From Bacillota bacterium (lineage in GTDB: Bacteria > Bacillota > Clostridia > Acetivibrionales > DSM-1351): a stretch of 64,000 nt of DNA. The notes under the pieces were generated by a model that saw only the letters and a list, made by a program, of their open reading frames with translations, was not told the origin of the DNA and made no database searches. Below are positions 44,302 to 52,950 of this stretch, in pieces; within the stretch, counting starts at the first letter, position 1; each line of letters begins with the position of its first letter. The DNA lies in NCBI GenBank assembly GCA_023460955.1, contig JAEWOH010000062.1, positions 62,001 through 126,000 of the forward strand. The letters are read 5' to 3'. The position numbers and the translations under genes are program-made.

Positions 44302-44844
44302 TTACCCAAGTAAATCAATTCTTGAGATTGCTGAATAAGTAAGCCTGTTATCCACTCTTTTGCTCTCCATAAGTGATATTGCTCCAACCTGTGTCTGAAT
44401 TTTACCAAAACCTATACTATTAAAGCCTTCCGTGCTGTTTTCCAACCTTGTTTCACGTATTAGTGTCACATGTGGGCTGTAAGCCTTTTGTTCCCGTGGG
44501 TACCCGATTTCTCCAAGAGCTCCCTCCAGCTTACAGTATAAGTGTTGAAGTTCACTGCTTCTTTCAATACCTGCCCATATTATTTTTCTGCTGCCCTTGT
44601 TAAAGTCTCCCAGTCTGTCAATTGTAAGCCCGAAGCCCGCGGTCTCTTCAGCTGTATTGCGAAGAGCTTCGACAAGTTTTTGAATTTGTTCGGGAGTTTG
44701 ATCCCCTATAAATCTGAGTGTGAGATGAAAATTTTCCTTATAAGAATAATTTCCTCCATTGCAATATTTTCTTAACTCCTGTTGAATAAAGAATAATCTT
44801 TCCTTTACCTCTTCGTTGAACTCAATTGCAAAGAATACTCTCAT
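44302..44844 (-). CDS. thpR: RNA 2',3'-cyclic phosphodiesterase ThpR
   Basis: 180 residues of the 2H phosphoesterase superfamily. The two HxT motifs are HLTLRF and HVTLIR. It opens 2',3'-cyclic phosphates on RNA; also described as 2'-5' RNA ligase. Monocistronic. Confidence 0.92.
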   Translation of the reverse strand: MRVFFAIEFNEEVKERLFFIQQELRKYCNGGNYSYKENFHLTLRFIGDQTPEQIQKLVEALRNTAEETAGFGLTIDRLGDFNKGSRKIIWAGIERSSELQHLYCKLEGALGEIGYPREQKAYSPHVTLIRETRLENSTEGFNSIGFGKIQTQVGAISLMESKRVDNRLTYSAISRIDLLG

Positions 44845-45003
44845 AGGCGCCTCCAGACTTAAACCCTTTGGTTTTGTCTTATTTTAGATTGAAATAACTT
44901 CATTCTTTGATTACATAACCTTATATGTGGTATAGTTATAATATAAATTTTTGCAGCTCAAAATATACAATATAACACATCTGCACACTAAGGAGGACTT
45001 TCA

Positions 45004-45336
45004 ATGTTTTATGAGATAAGATTTCAAACCGGTGAAATGACACAAATCATAGATGAGATGAAAAAAGGAAAAATACCCTGCATGGATGTTAACGACAATG
45101 ATGAATTGAACTGGTTTATTAAGCAGCTTGAAACCAAAGGGATTTACAGGATAGAAGACATTCCCTTTGATAATAGTGCACGGGACAGAGTAAAGGAACC
45201 TTTATTCGAATACCGGGTGGCTTTTTATACTTCCCCAATTAAAGCCACGGAGCTTAATGGCAAATCCCCACTTTTTATTGATATTTATTTCGAACCTGAG
45301 TTTGAAAGAACATATGACCCCGTTGGAGAGATGTAA
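45004..45336 (+). CDS. Hypothetical protein, plus strand
   Basis: 110 residues, cytosolic, with no recognised family. The start is well supported (AAGGAGG, eight bases before ATG). It stands alone among minus-strand genes and ends in a shared bidirectional terminator (45341-45386). Confidence 0.75.
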   Translation: MFYEIRFQTGEMTQIIDEMKKGKIPCMDVNDNDELNWFIKQLETKGIYRIEDIPFDNSARDRVKEPLFEYRVAFYTSPIKATELNGKSPLFIDIYFEPEFERTYDPVGEM

Positions 45337-45340
45337 TTTT

Positions 45341-45386
45341 AAAATCCTGGTCTTCCGCCACAGTGAAGCGGAAGACCGGGATTTTT
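45341..45386. terminator. Bidirectional terminator between convergent genes
   Basis: An 18-bp stem with one mismatch (45341-45358, 45368-45385), flanked by A and T runs, serving both the plus-strand hypothetical gene and the SGNH gene. Confidence 0.9.
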
Positions 45387-46509
45387 ATTTTGTGCATACA
45401 GCCGTTATGGCTATATCTCCGTTTATTTGTGCGATTGGGACAGCTGCCGTGCCGTTATTCAAGGGCAGCGTGTATTTTACACTTTTCCCGATGGTAAGTA
45501 CTATGGTTTTGGGCAGCTTGCAGCCTGCAGTTGGATTTATCTTAATTTTTAACTCGCCTGCTGCAACTGTGTTTTCCGCCTTTCCTTTTATAACATTCGC
45601 TTTGACTTCAAAGGGTATTTTATTCTCTGCTGAATAGTACATAAGTGTATAAATTACTTCATGCCCTTTTTTGGTGGGATGTGGATCAAAATTCTTACCC
45701 GTATCGGCGTTTGTAAGCTGCATTCCGCCAGGTGCTTTTGCAAACGCTGAGTATACATCAGCTACTCTGAAATTTTTACCGTTATCTGAAAGTTTAATGA
45801 TTTTGGCGTTCATATTTTTTATTGCACTGTCAACTGTAACAGGCAAAATCTTTTCATACGGACTATAAATTGTCTGAACAATTAATTTTGCTTTAGGGTT
45901 TAAAGCTTTAATAAACGAAATAATATTCTCAAAATCACCGGGTTTATGTAGTTTTTCATTTCCTGCAAAGGTTTCAGCTCCCTTAAGAACATTATCTATC
46001 ATATTTTTGAATTCATTTTCACTTAACAGCAATTTTAAAACTGCTCTTTGAATTTGGGAAGGATCCGCATTAAAAATATTTCTACCGTTTTCAATATTTT
46101 CGTTAACAGAATTCAAAAGAGGTATAAAAACATTGTTTCCGCCAATAGAAAGGGTAATCAACTTTGCATCTTTTATTTTTTCAACTGCTTCCTTTTGTTC
46201 CTTTGTTGAAGGCTTACTGAGAGCTTGGTAAAAAACAGTACTGTCAATCCCTTCAACTCCATAATTTACTGTGGTCATACCTGTTTTTTTTCCAAGCTTT
46301 ATTACCGAATTACTGGAACTGTATTTGTTTTTATCATCACCATTTATGTAGCTTTCAAGACCATACCCGGAGGCAATGGAATCGCCAAGTGCTATATATA
46401 AGGCTTTACTTTCTTTAGCAGCCCGGACAGGGACTGAAAAAGAGAGCCAGTTTACGCAAGTTATTAAAAGACATAAAACAAATAGAATGAGTTTTTTTGC
46501 TAGTTTCAT
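45385..46509 (-). CDS. Secreted SGNH/GDSL hydrolase
   Basis: 374 residues. Signal peptide (about 1-30), block I ALGDSIASGYG with the catalytic Ser, block III SIGGNNVF and block V DPHPTKKGHEVI with the catalytic Asp and His. A C-terminal beta domain of about 90 residues follows. It probably removes acyl groups from lipids or polysaccharides outside the cell; substrate unknown. Confidence 0.9.
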   Translation of the reverse strand: MKLAKKLILFVLCLLITCVNWLSFSVPVRAAKESKALYIALGDSIASGYGLESYINGDDKNKYSSSNSVIKLGKKTGMTTVNYGVEGIDSTVFYQALSKPSTKEQKEAVEKIKDAKLITLSIGGNNVFIPLLNSVNENIENGRNIFNADPSQIQRAVLKLLLSENEFKNMIDNVLKGAETFAGNEKLHKPGDFENIISFIKALNPKAKLIVQTIYSPYEKILPVTVDSAIKNMNAKIIKLSDNGKNFRVADVYSAFAKAPGGMQLTNADTGKNFDPHPTKKGHEVIYTLMYYSAENKIPFEVKANVIKGKAENTVAAGELKIKINPTAGCKLPKTIVLTIGKSVKYTLPLNNGTAAVPIAQINGDIAITAVCTK

Positions 46510-46605
46510 TACTAAAACCCCCGTTACGCATTAAAATTGAGATATAAAAAGGTGTTTCAAGTTATATATTATTATAGCTTTAATACTTGGAAAGTTCAAA
46601 TAAAT

Positions 46606-46646
46606 AGCCCTGATAGGTAGCATATCAATGAATACCTTACAGGGCT
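46606..46646 (-). terminator. Terminator after the nucleotidyltransferase gene
   Basis: Stem AGCCCTG..AGGTA/TACCT..CAGGGCT with a 13-nt loop and a T-rich stretch on the minus strand. Confidence 0.65.
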
Positions 46647-46740
46647 TTGTAGTATAGGGTTATGTGGGTAATAACTTATATGCGGTCAATAACTTTGTTT
46701 CTTGTCACACTAATTTAATTATAATTTGTTGCCGTTTGTT

Positions 46741-49215
46741 TTAACTACTGCTTACGTTGTCCTGACTTATGTTTTTTACTTTGCTTACATATAAATCCGT
46801 CAGCTCGTTGGCGTATTCTTCCGAGAACCCTTCACTTATAACTTTACATACCGGCTTTTCGGCATCTGGAAGCACCAATACCCAGCCCTTGTCGCCAAAT
46901 ATTTTTACTCCCTCTGTAGTTTCAATCCTGTCACCGTCATTTTCTTCTATTATAGCTCTGATAACCTTTCCTTTGGCTGACCATGGACATTTGACCTCTT
47001 TCTTTAGCATATGGAAATCCGGTATCATATCTACAAGCTGGTCAAGACGGATCTTATTCAGTGCCATATAGTCAATTATCCTGACTAATCCTGATACCGC
47101 ATCAAAATTCAATGCGAAAAAGTCATCGGAATCATTTTGGCTGATATCACAAATCATCTTCTTCATAAGTTCCTGAGTTGAGGTTTTTGTCCTGACAACT
47201 TTCCCCTCATGTTCTTCAGCCATTTTTTCAATAACAGTGCTTGTATTAAGAGGGACAACTACCGTATTGCCTCTGGAGGTTTTCAGGTGAATGAGGCTTA
47301 TAAGCGCCATATACAAATCGTCAGAAATAACTCTCCCCTTTGTGTCCACAAGCATTATTTTTTCATTTGAATTCTCAAAATAAACACCAAAATCAAATCT
47401 ACCCTGTCTTACAGTTGAAGTGAGAGTTTTAATATCTGAAAACATACTTTCTTTTTTCCGATAGTTACTCTCCAGTTTTGGGTTAATGAAAGCATAATCA
47501 CAATTTAACTCTTCCAAAATCCTTTCAATGACTTTTTTAATAGGTTCCGTCTTTACAACTAGCGCAATTTTGAAATTATGCTCTTTTGCTTTGACGTTGT
47601 TTAAAATATTTCTGCTATAGAAAATACTATGGTCTGGAATTTCCACCACCGGCTTAATTTCACTAGCCGGACACCTTATAAAATCCTCTCTCACGAAAGT
47701 ATTTTCTATTTTTCTCTCTTCTCCTCTATCGATATTGCTCCCAAGCTTGTTTAGAATATCTATTACAAGCATACTCTGTTCCTGACCCGAAGCTGAAATA
47801 TGAATTCCTCCGTATAAGCCATAAAACCTTATAGCTGACCTTGTAACAGGCAGCAATGACGTACCAATATCATAGACTTCAACGCCGGCGGAAAGTAAGC
47901 CTGATACCATTGAACTTTTAAGCATTTTCAAAGCATCAATATCATCACAACTGACGCCTATCTTTGAAGCGTTTTTACATAATGAACCGTAGGTAGCTCC
48001 CAACCTTGAAACAAACTCAGGTGTAATATCCACATTAATTTCGCCAAGTATTCCCCTGTTGCCGAATAAGTTCTTTGTGTACTTTGAGCCCCATACAAGA
48101 TTTGAACAAACATCTGTATCAACGTCTATATTCTTATTCGGCCAAACCTTTACACCGGGTCTGACTGAAGCACTTTTTCCGAGAATACAATTATCTCCGA
48201 CAACTGCTCCTTCATAGGCTGAAGCTCTGCTATTAACATGTACCTTATTACAAAGTACACCACCTCTGATTTGTGCATTGCTCTTTATAATACAACCCTT
48301 CCAGATTATGCTCTTCTTAACAGAGCTGCCTTCAAATAAGAGGTTATTATCTCCAATAACACTGTAACTCCCAATTGAGCAGTTTTCTTTTATAATGGTG
48401 TTTTTACCGATAAAAACAGGAGGTTTAATACTTGCCTCCCTTGAAATAACTGCACCTTCACCCGCCCAAACTCCCTGACGAATTTCTTTTGCATCTATTC
48501 TGATGTTTACCTTTTTATCAAGTATGTCTTGATGGACATAAACATAAGCATCCAAATCGCCGACATCACACCAGTAATCTTCCGTTACGAAGCCGAACAT
48601 CGGCCGGTTCTCCTTAAGCAGCTCAGGAAAAACGTCTTTGCTGAAATCGAACATCTGGTTTGGTTTTATATAGCTAAGAATTTCAGGGTTTAGCACATAT
48701 ATTCCCGTATTTACGGTATCACTGAAAACCTCACCCCAGCTGGGCTTTTCCAGAAAACGTGTAATCCTTCCGACTTTATCTGTTACTACTACACCATATT
48801 CTATTGGACTCTCAACTTTTTTAAGTACGAGAGTTGCAACAGAATCTCGTTTTTTATGAAATGCAAGTGCTTTTTCCAGATTGATATCGGTTAATGCATC
48901 TCCGCTTATAACTATAAAGGTCTCATCCAAGAATTCTTCCGCGTTTTTAACACTTCCGGCAGTTCCTAAAGGAACATCCTCGACATAATAATTCAAGTTA
49001 ACGCCAAATTCGCTTCCATCACCAAAATAATCTTTAATAATTTCGGGCATATACTGAAGGGTAACTGCAATATCATTAATACCATACTTTTTAAGTAATT
49101 CAATTATATGTTCCATCACCGGCCTGTTAGCAATTGGTACCATAGGCTTTGGCCGATTGCAGGTCAACGGTCTTAAGCGTGAACCCTCTCCGCCTGCCAT
49201 AATTACAGCTTTCAT
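46741..49215 (-). CDS. Sugar-1-phosphate nucleotidyltransferase fused to a degenerate phosphomannomutase domain
   Basis: 824 residues. Domain 1 (1 to about 235) is a nucleotidyltransferase with MAGGEGSRLRPLT and ISGDALTD. Domain 2 (about 250-370) is a left-handed beta-helix. Domain 3 (about 375-824) matches phosphomannomutase, but the phosphoserine loop reads SASGQEQ instead of TASHNP (near residue 475), and the metal-binding DGDGDR loop reads DTKGRV (near 623). The transferase probably makes GDP- or UDP-activated sugar; the third domain is likely non-catalytic. Start ATG 49215 with AAAGGATGG ahead. Confidence 0.85.
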   Translation of the reverse strand: MKAVIMAGGEGSRLRPLTCNRPKPMVPIANRPVMEHIIELLKKYGINDIAVTLQYMPEIIKDYFGDGSEFGVNLNYYVEDVPLGTAGSVKNAEEFLDETFIVISGDALTDINLEKALAFHKKRDSVATLVLKKVESPIEYGVVVTDKVGRITRFLEKPSWGEVFSDTVNTGIYVLNPEILSYIKPNQMFDFSKDVFPELLKENRPMFGFVTEDYWCDVGDLDAYVYVHQDILDKKVNIRIDAKEIRQGVWAGEGAVISREASIKPPVFIGKNTIIKENCSIGSYSVIGDNNLLFEGSSVKKSIIWKGCIIKSNAQIRGGVLCNKVHVNSRASAYEGAVVGDNCILGKSASVRPGVKVWPNKNIDVDTDVCSNLVWGSKYTKNLFGNRGILGEINVDITPEFVSRLGATYGSLCKNASKIGVSCDDIDALKMLKSSMVSGLLSAGVEVYDIGTSLLPVTRSAIRFYGLYGGIHISASGQEQSMLVIDILNKLGSNIDRGEERKIENTFVREDFIRCPASEIKPVVEIPDHSIFYSRNILNNVKAKEHNFKIALVVKTEPIKKVIERILEELNCDYAFINPKLESNYRKKESMFSDIKTLTSTVRQGRFDFGVYFENSNEKIMLVDTKGRVISDDLYMALISLIHLKTSRGNTVVVPLNTSTVIEKMAEEHEGKVVRTKTSTQELMKKMICDISQNDSDDFFALNFDAVSGLVRIIDYMALNKIRLDQLVDMIPDFHMLKKEVKCPWSAKGKVIRAIIEENDGDRIETTEGVKIFGDKGWVLVLPDAEKPVCKVISEGFSEEYANELTDLYVSKVKNISQDNVSSS

Positions 49216-49435
49216 CAGATCCATCCTTTCACATTTTTGTTGTAAATCTCTACGGCGAAATTAAAGTGCATTTGATGAAACCCAAGGATCAACTGGCTTT
49301 TGAAAGTTGTTCCTAACCTGATTTATTTTATTATTTTTACCTTAACAAAAAAAACTATTCGACTTGGAATTGGTGAAAAATTGGTAAATATAACAGGAAA
49401 GCTGTAAATTGTGGTTTTGAGTTGAAATATCGAGG

Positions 49436-49612
49436 TTATTTTTTCGTTTTATTAATAAGGATTTCATTGTATTTTGTGATTGCAGCATTTAGCATCTGGC
49501 TTGCGGATATTATCTCTTCATCTATTAAGTTTGTGCCCTTTTCATTAATAAGCCTATATAAATTTTCTCGTAGTTTTTCAATATCGGACAGTAAATTAGT
49601 TAGTTCGCTCAT
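49436..49612 (-). CDS. Spo0E-like aspartyl-phosphate phosphatase
   Basis: 58 residues, two helices. The pattern LLSDIEKLRENLYRLIN and IISASQMLNAAITKYNEIL matches Spo0E family proteins that dephosphorylate Spo0A~P. The usual SQELD signature is SQMLN here, so activity on Spo0A is uncertain. Start ATG 49612, eight bases after GGAGG. Confidence 0.8.
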   Translation of the reverse strand: MSELTNLLSDIEKLRENLYRLINEKGTNLIDEEIISASQMLNAAITKYNEILINKTKK

Positions 49613-49718
49613 ATCAAATCCTCCAGTAATAGTATGGAGAGTAAAGCAAAAAATATTCAAATAATGTACAGAGGGATTGCTCGGCAAACCAAGAATGGCT
49701 AAACATGGCTTGGTAATA

Positions 49719-50117
49719 TTAAAGTAATCGATTTAATATTGCCGGAATCAAAATGAGCAAAGTAACAATTGCAAAGCCGGAAGTTTTCCAGTGCCTATAA
49801 TATAAAGCTTCTGTGATACCATAAGCACAAAACAAAACTGCTGCCATTAAAATTGTTGTTGCAGTATACCTGTGAAGAATATAGGAAGACAGTGACACAG
49901 CAAAAAAAGCTATTCCTGCAGTTAGCATGCATATAACCTTCAGCTTTAATTTATCCTCGGATACGTTTCTCGGCAGCTCCCCATGCTGCTTTCTGGCAGT
50001 TTTTAACCCATCCTTTCTAAAAAGATGTGTTAGATTTGTTATTATCTCAAAAGAACCTAATGCTAGTAAAAAAGCTCTTAGTATTTCTTGCCCCCAGGAC
50101 ATATCTATTCCTAACAT
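49719..50117 (-). CDS. Membrane protein downstream of MarR
   Basis: 132 residues with four hydrophobic helices. It starts two bases after the marR-type gene stops, so it is co-transcribed and probably regulated with it. No family recognised. Confidence 0.7.
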   Translation of the reverse strand: MLGIDMSWGQEILRAFLLALGSFEIITNLTHLFRKDGLKTARKQHGELPRNVSEDKLKLKVICMLTAGIAFFAVSLSSYILHRYTATTILMAAVLFCAYGITEALYYRHWKTSGFAIVTLLILIPAILNRLL

Positions 50118-50118
50118 G

Positions 50119-50547
50119 TTATTCCCCCTCAGATAGATTTTTGATAATTTTGTTAAGTGAACTATAAAGTTCCTCCTTTTGACTGTTGCTGAAGCCCTTA
50201 AGTGCTGAGTCAGTTACTTTTCCTGCCATTTCTTCTATTTCTTTAACGATGTTCTTTGCTTCAGCTGTGAGACTAACGGAATATGCCCTTCTATCCTTTT
50301 GTTCAAAGGACTTATCAAGTAATTTTTTATCAATGAGTCTGCTTATCACCTCTCCGACTGTTGCCTTATCGGCTCTTAATTCCAGAGCTATCTGTGTCTG
50401 AGTCAGACTTCCTCTGCTGTCTAAGAGCTTGATGACTGACCATTGTGCTGTGGTTATTTTATACTTCTCAAGATATTTGTCCATTGATCTTTTGATGAGC
50501 TTAGCACTTGTATTAAGTAGATAGCCCAGAATGTTCTGAATTTCCAT
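50119..50547 (-). CDS. MarR-family transcriptional regulator
   Basis: 142 residues. The winged helix (LTQTQIALELRADKATVGEVISRLIDKKLLDKSFEQKDRRAYSVSLT) is typical. It is divergent from nothing nearby, and a large inverted repeat overlaps its promoter, pointing to autorepression. Ligand unknown. Confidence 0.93.
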   Translation of the reverse strand: MEIQNILGYLLNTSAKLIKRSMDKYLEKYKITTAQWSVIKLLDSRGSLTQTQIALELRADKATVGEVISRLIDKKLLDKSFEQKDRRAYSVSLTAEAKNIVKEIEEMAGKVTDSALKGFSNSQKEELYSSLNKIIKNLSEGE

Positions 50548-50569
50548 GTTGCCTCCTTGTCGATTATTA

Positions 50570-50617
50570 TAGTAAGTACACTTATTGTTTGTGTGCTAAT
50601 AATAAGTGTACTTACTA
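50570..50617 (-). promoter_or_regulatory. Two-site MarR operator over the marR promoter
   Basis: Perfect 17-bp inverted arms (50570-50586 and 50601-50617) with a 14-nt centre. Each arm also contains a small near-palindrome AAGTACACTT/AAGTGTACTT, so it can be read as two operators. The TATAAT -10 (50566-50571) touches the array. Confidence 0.8.
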
Positions 50618-50743
50618 GTTGAGCAAATGTCAAGTGTTGGAAAGAAGAGTAGATTGACTTATATTTGCTGGTTTGTATCAATTAAGTTGTCTTATATAAA
50701 TATACGAAGTAAAATTAACTTCTGATAATGCTTATTAGCTTTA

Positions 50744-51130
50744 TCAAATTGCAATCCACCAACAAACTCCAAATTTATCTATAACAGTCGCACAACATTT
50801 GCTCCATGGAACTTCCTGAATGGGATTAATAATAACACCGCCATTACTCAAAATATTAAAGGCATTATAAACCGCCTCTTCGCTTCCCATCTCAAAAACA
50901 TTAAACGTCATAGTTTCCCATTTCATTTTGTGGACTATGTCTATGTCACAAGGATTCGCTGCCTCACTTAATGCTAAAAATCCTTCACCATCTACAGATA
51001 ATTCACAGTGTGCATAAGCAGTTTTATCATCATTTCTCACTTCAAATGTGATTTCTGCACCAAAAGCTTTGCAATACATTTCTGCTGCTTCAAAACTATT
51101 TTTCACATAAACTTGAGTATAATTTTTCAT
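50744..51130 (-). CDS. VOC/glyoxalase-like protein (PhnB type)
   Basis: 128 residues with the beta-alpha-beta-beta-beta folds of the vicinal oxygen chelate family (AAEMYCKAFGAEITFEV and PWSKCCATVIDKFGVCWWI). Such proteins include resistance enzymes and orphan members. Start ATG 51130, about seven bases after GAGGG. Confidence 0.85.
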   Translation of the reverse strand: MKNYTQVYVKNSFEAAEMYCKAFGAEITFEVRNDDKTAYAHCELSVDGEGFLALSEAANPCDIDIVHKMKWETMTFNVFEMGSEEAVYNAFNILSNGGVIINPIQEVPWSKCCATVIDKFGVCWWIAI

Positions 51131-51254
51131 ATTTTCCCTCACAAACCAATATAATTAATCTATAGATCGCTTTATTAAACGAAAGTCCAGTCATATATTT
51201 CCAGTATAAAGGTTATCCCTTTTCCTTGTCACACTGTTAGAACTTAAGGCCTGG

Positions 51255-51617
51255 TCAAAATGAATTATTGGACGAGTTATCAGAAAACGAGCTTCCGCCA
51301 TCAAAACTGCTACTTGAGTCAAATGAATTACTATCATATGAGCTATTATCATAAGGGTTACTATCAAAGGAAGGGGATATATTCTCTAAATTGTCAGGGA
51401 TGTTATTATGATTAATATCATTATTAAATTCCATATTATCAGGTATTCCATTAAAATTCATATCATTATGGTCGAAGCCGCTATGAACAATGTTGTTGTC
51501 ATTGAGCCCATTACTTTTGTCGTTATGTTTTGTAGTAGAGTTTTTTTGATTCGTAATTACAGAAATTATAATAATTGCTATTACAATAACGAAAAAAATA
51601 AAGAAAAGTTTTTCCAT
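51255..51617 (-). CDS. Membrane-anchored Asn/Asp/Ser-rich protein with TSP3-like repeats
   Basis: 120 residues: one N-terminal helix (3-22) and a low-complexity tail. The middle has DHNDMNFNGIPDNMEF and DINHNNIPDN, which resemble calcium-binding thrombospondin type 3 repeats (DxDxNGxxD). The end is a run of Ser, Asp and Phe. Function unknown; probably faces outside. Confidence 0.65.
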   Translation of the reverse strand: MEKLFFIFFVIVIAIIIISVITNQKNSTTKHNDKSNGLNDNNIVHSGFDHNDMNFNGIPDNMEFNNDINHNNIPDNLENISPSFDSNPYDNSSYDSNSFDSSSSFDGGSSFSDNSSNNSF

Positions 51618-51656
51618 GAAATTTACTCCTTTTTTAATTTTGACTAATTATAACAT

Positions 51657-51932
51657 TTAGTTGCCTGATTTACAATTGTTTCCACTATAGACTTCATTAG
51701 TAAACTGAGCTGGATGTTGCAGGTTATAACATGCAACTGTCTTAAAATGCTCAGCGAAAAGTTCAAGGTAATCATATTCCAATGCTATGATCCCGCCTAT
51801 TTGCTCCCAACAGTTTACATATAAGCTTAATCTATGACGAATCCCTATCATATTACTTATTATTTCTGAGAACCATAAAGCATCATCATGGCTCGCACAA
51901 ATACCTACTGGTCCAGAATCTATAGTAGGCAT
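51657..51932 (-). CDS. Hypothetical small protein, doubtful
   Basis: 91 residues, four cysteines, no known family, no clear ribosome site, and a stop codon directly before the ATG. It may be a remnant or not a gene. Confidence 0.35.
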   Translation of the reverse strand: MPTIDSGPVGICASHDDALWFSEIISNMIGIRHRLSLYVNCWEQIGGIIALEYDYLELFAEHFKTVACYNLQHPAQFTNEVYSGNNCKSGN

Positions 51933-51987
51933 TTATGCTTTTTGTGCGCCAAACATCAGATACACTGCATTCATGTTGTGAACAATA

Positions 51988-52593
51988 TTATTTTTTAAAT
52001 AATAGCTTAACTCCAAAGAATATAAGAATAAATCCTACCATTATGTTTAAAATATCAATCACTGTTTGTGGTAAGAACATGCTTATAATATCACCACATA
52101 TTGCTACAAATGATAAGAATAGCAATGTAGACAAAATACATCCCAATCCAAATAGAAAAAGTTGTTTTCGGTTTAGTTCATTTTCAATTACTTGAGTTGA
52201 GAATACCCCGCTCCAAAAAATGATCGTCAAAGGATTGGAAGCAGTTAGTAATAAACCTTGAATAAAAATATTCTGATTGGTCACATTCGCGAATAATGCT
52301 ACGTTAGGTAAAAATGATAAATTTGTTATCCCAGTTATTGTATTTATCCCAAACAATACCAGTATAATGCACCCTAATACTTTAATAACAGATTTTATGC
52401 TTCTTCTATTAATAATAACAGCTATACCGAGACCAGATAAAGTTATATATAAGCCATCAATAACGGCGATTGCCATAACAAGCATTAATCCCATCAAAAA
52501 TCCATACTTAGCAGATGTTTTAAATACCATAAGACACATTGGTCCAATAGCAAGTTGTAATAGCATTCCGAATCTTAATCCCTTGTAAACCAT
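51988..52593 (-). CDS. LysE-family amino acid exporter
   Basis: 201 residues, six membrane helices, with the conserved LLQLAIGPMCLMVFKTSAKYG start and ASNPLTIIFWSGVF in the middle. It likely exports an amino acid or small metabolite. Start ATG 52593 with GAGGGGG upstream. Confidence 0.88.
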   Translation of the reverse strand: MVYKGLRFGMLLQLAIGPMCLMVFKTSAKYGFLMGLMLVMAIAVIDGLYITLSGLGIAVIINRRSIKSVIKVLGCIILVLFGINTITGITNLSFLPNVALFANVTNQNIFIQGLLLTASNPLTIIFWSGVFSTQVIENELNRKQLFLFGLGCILSTLLFLSFVAICGDIISMFLPQTVIDILNIMVGFILIFFGVKLLFKK

Positions 52594-52950
52594 TTTCCCC
52601 CTCGATACACCTATTTTTTTCACAACACACCAAACCATACTTTATTATTTTTCATTGTCCCTCCATATATAATAATATAATTCACATAATATTTTACTAT
52701 TTACTTAATAAATAATATAGTGAGGTAATTATCTTATACGCTACACTCAACAAATTAATCTTTACGGACCATTTCCTATGCTATGTAGTATAAATACATT
52801 GTCCTTTTTATGAAAATAACCAAAGGAAACCTTGTTATTTACCAATAAGTACAGTAATCAATCAAATAGTTTGTTTAAGTCGCACGTGACTTAATCCATT
52901 CTCATAACATAATCTTAGATTTACTTTGCTACTCTTTAACTAATTTTAAC
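52594..52950. other. 357-base gap without a gene
   Basis: AT-rich sequence between lysE and the transglutaminase-domain gene. A weak hairpin at about 52813-52840 with T-rich end may terminate the latter. No riboswitch or small gene was recognised. Confidence 0.5.

Noticed and set aside
45257..45637. 126-codon plus-strand frame
   Set aside because: It crosses a bidirectional terminator and overlaps the SGNH gene in antisense.
46741..49215. Frameshift or pseudogene in the phosphomutase half
   Set aside because: The reading frame is intact to the end; only catalytic residues are changed, so it is a degenerate domain rather than a broken gene.
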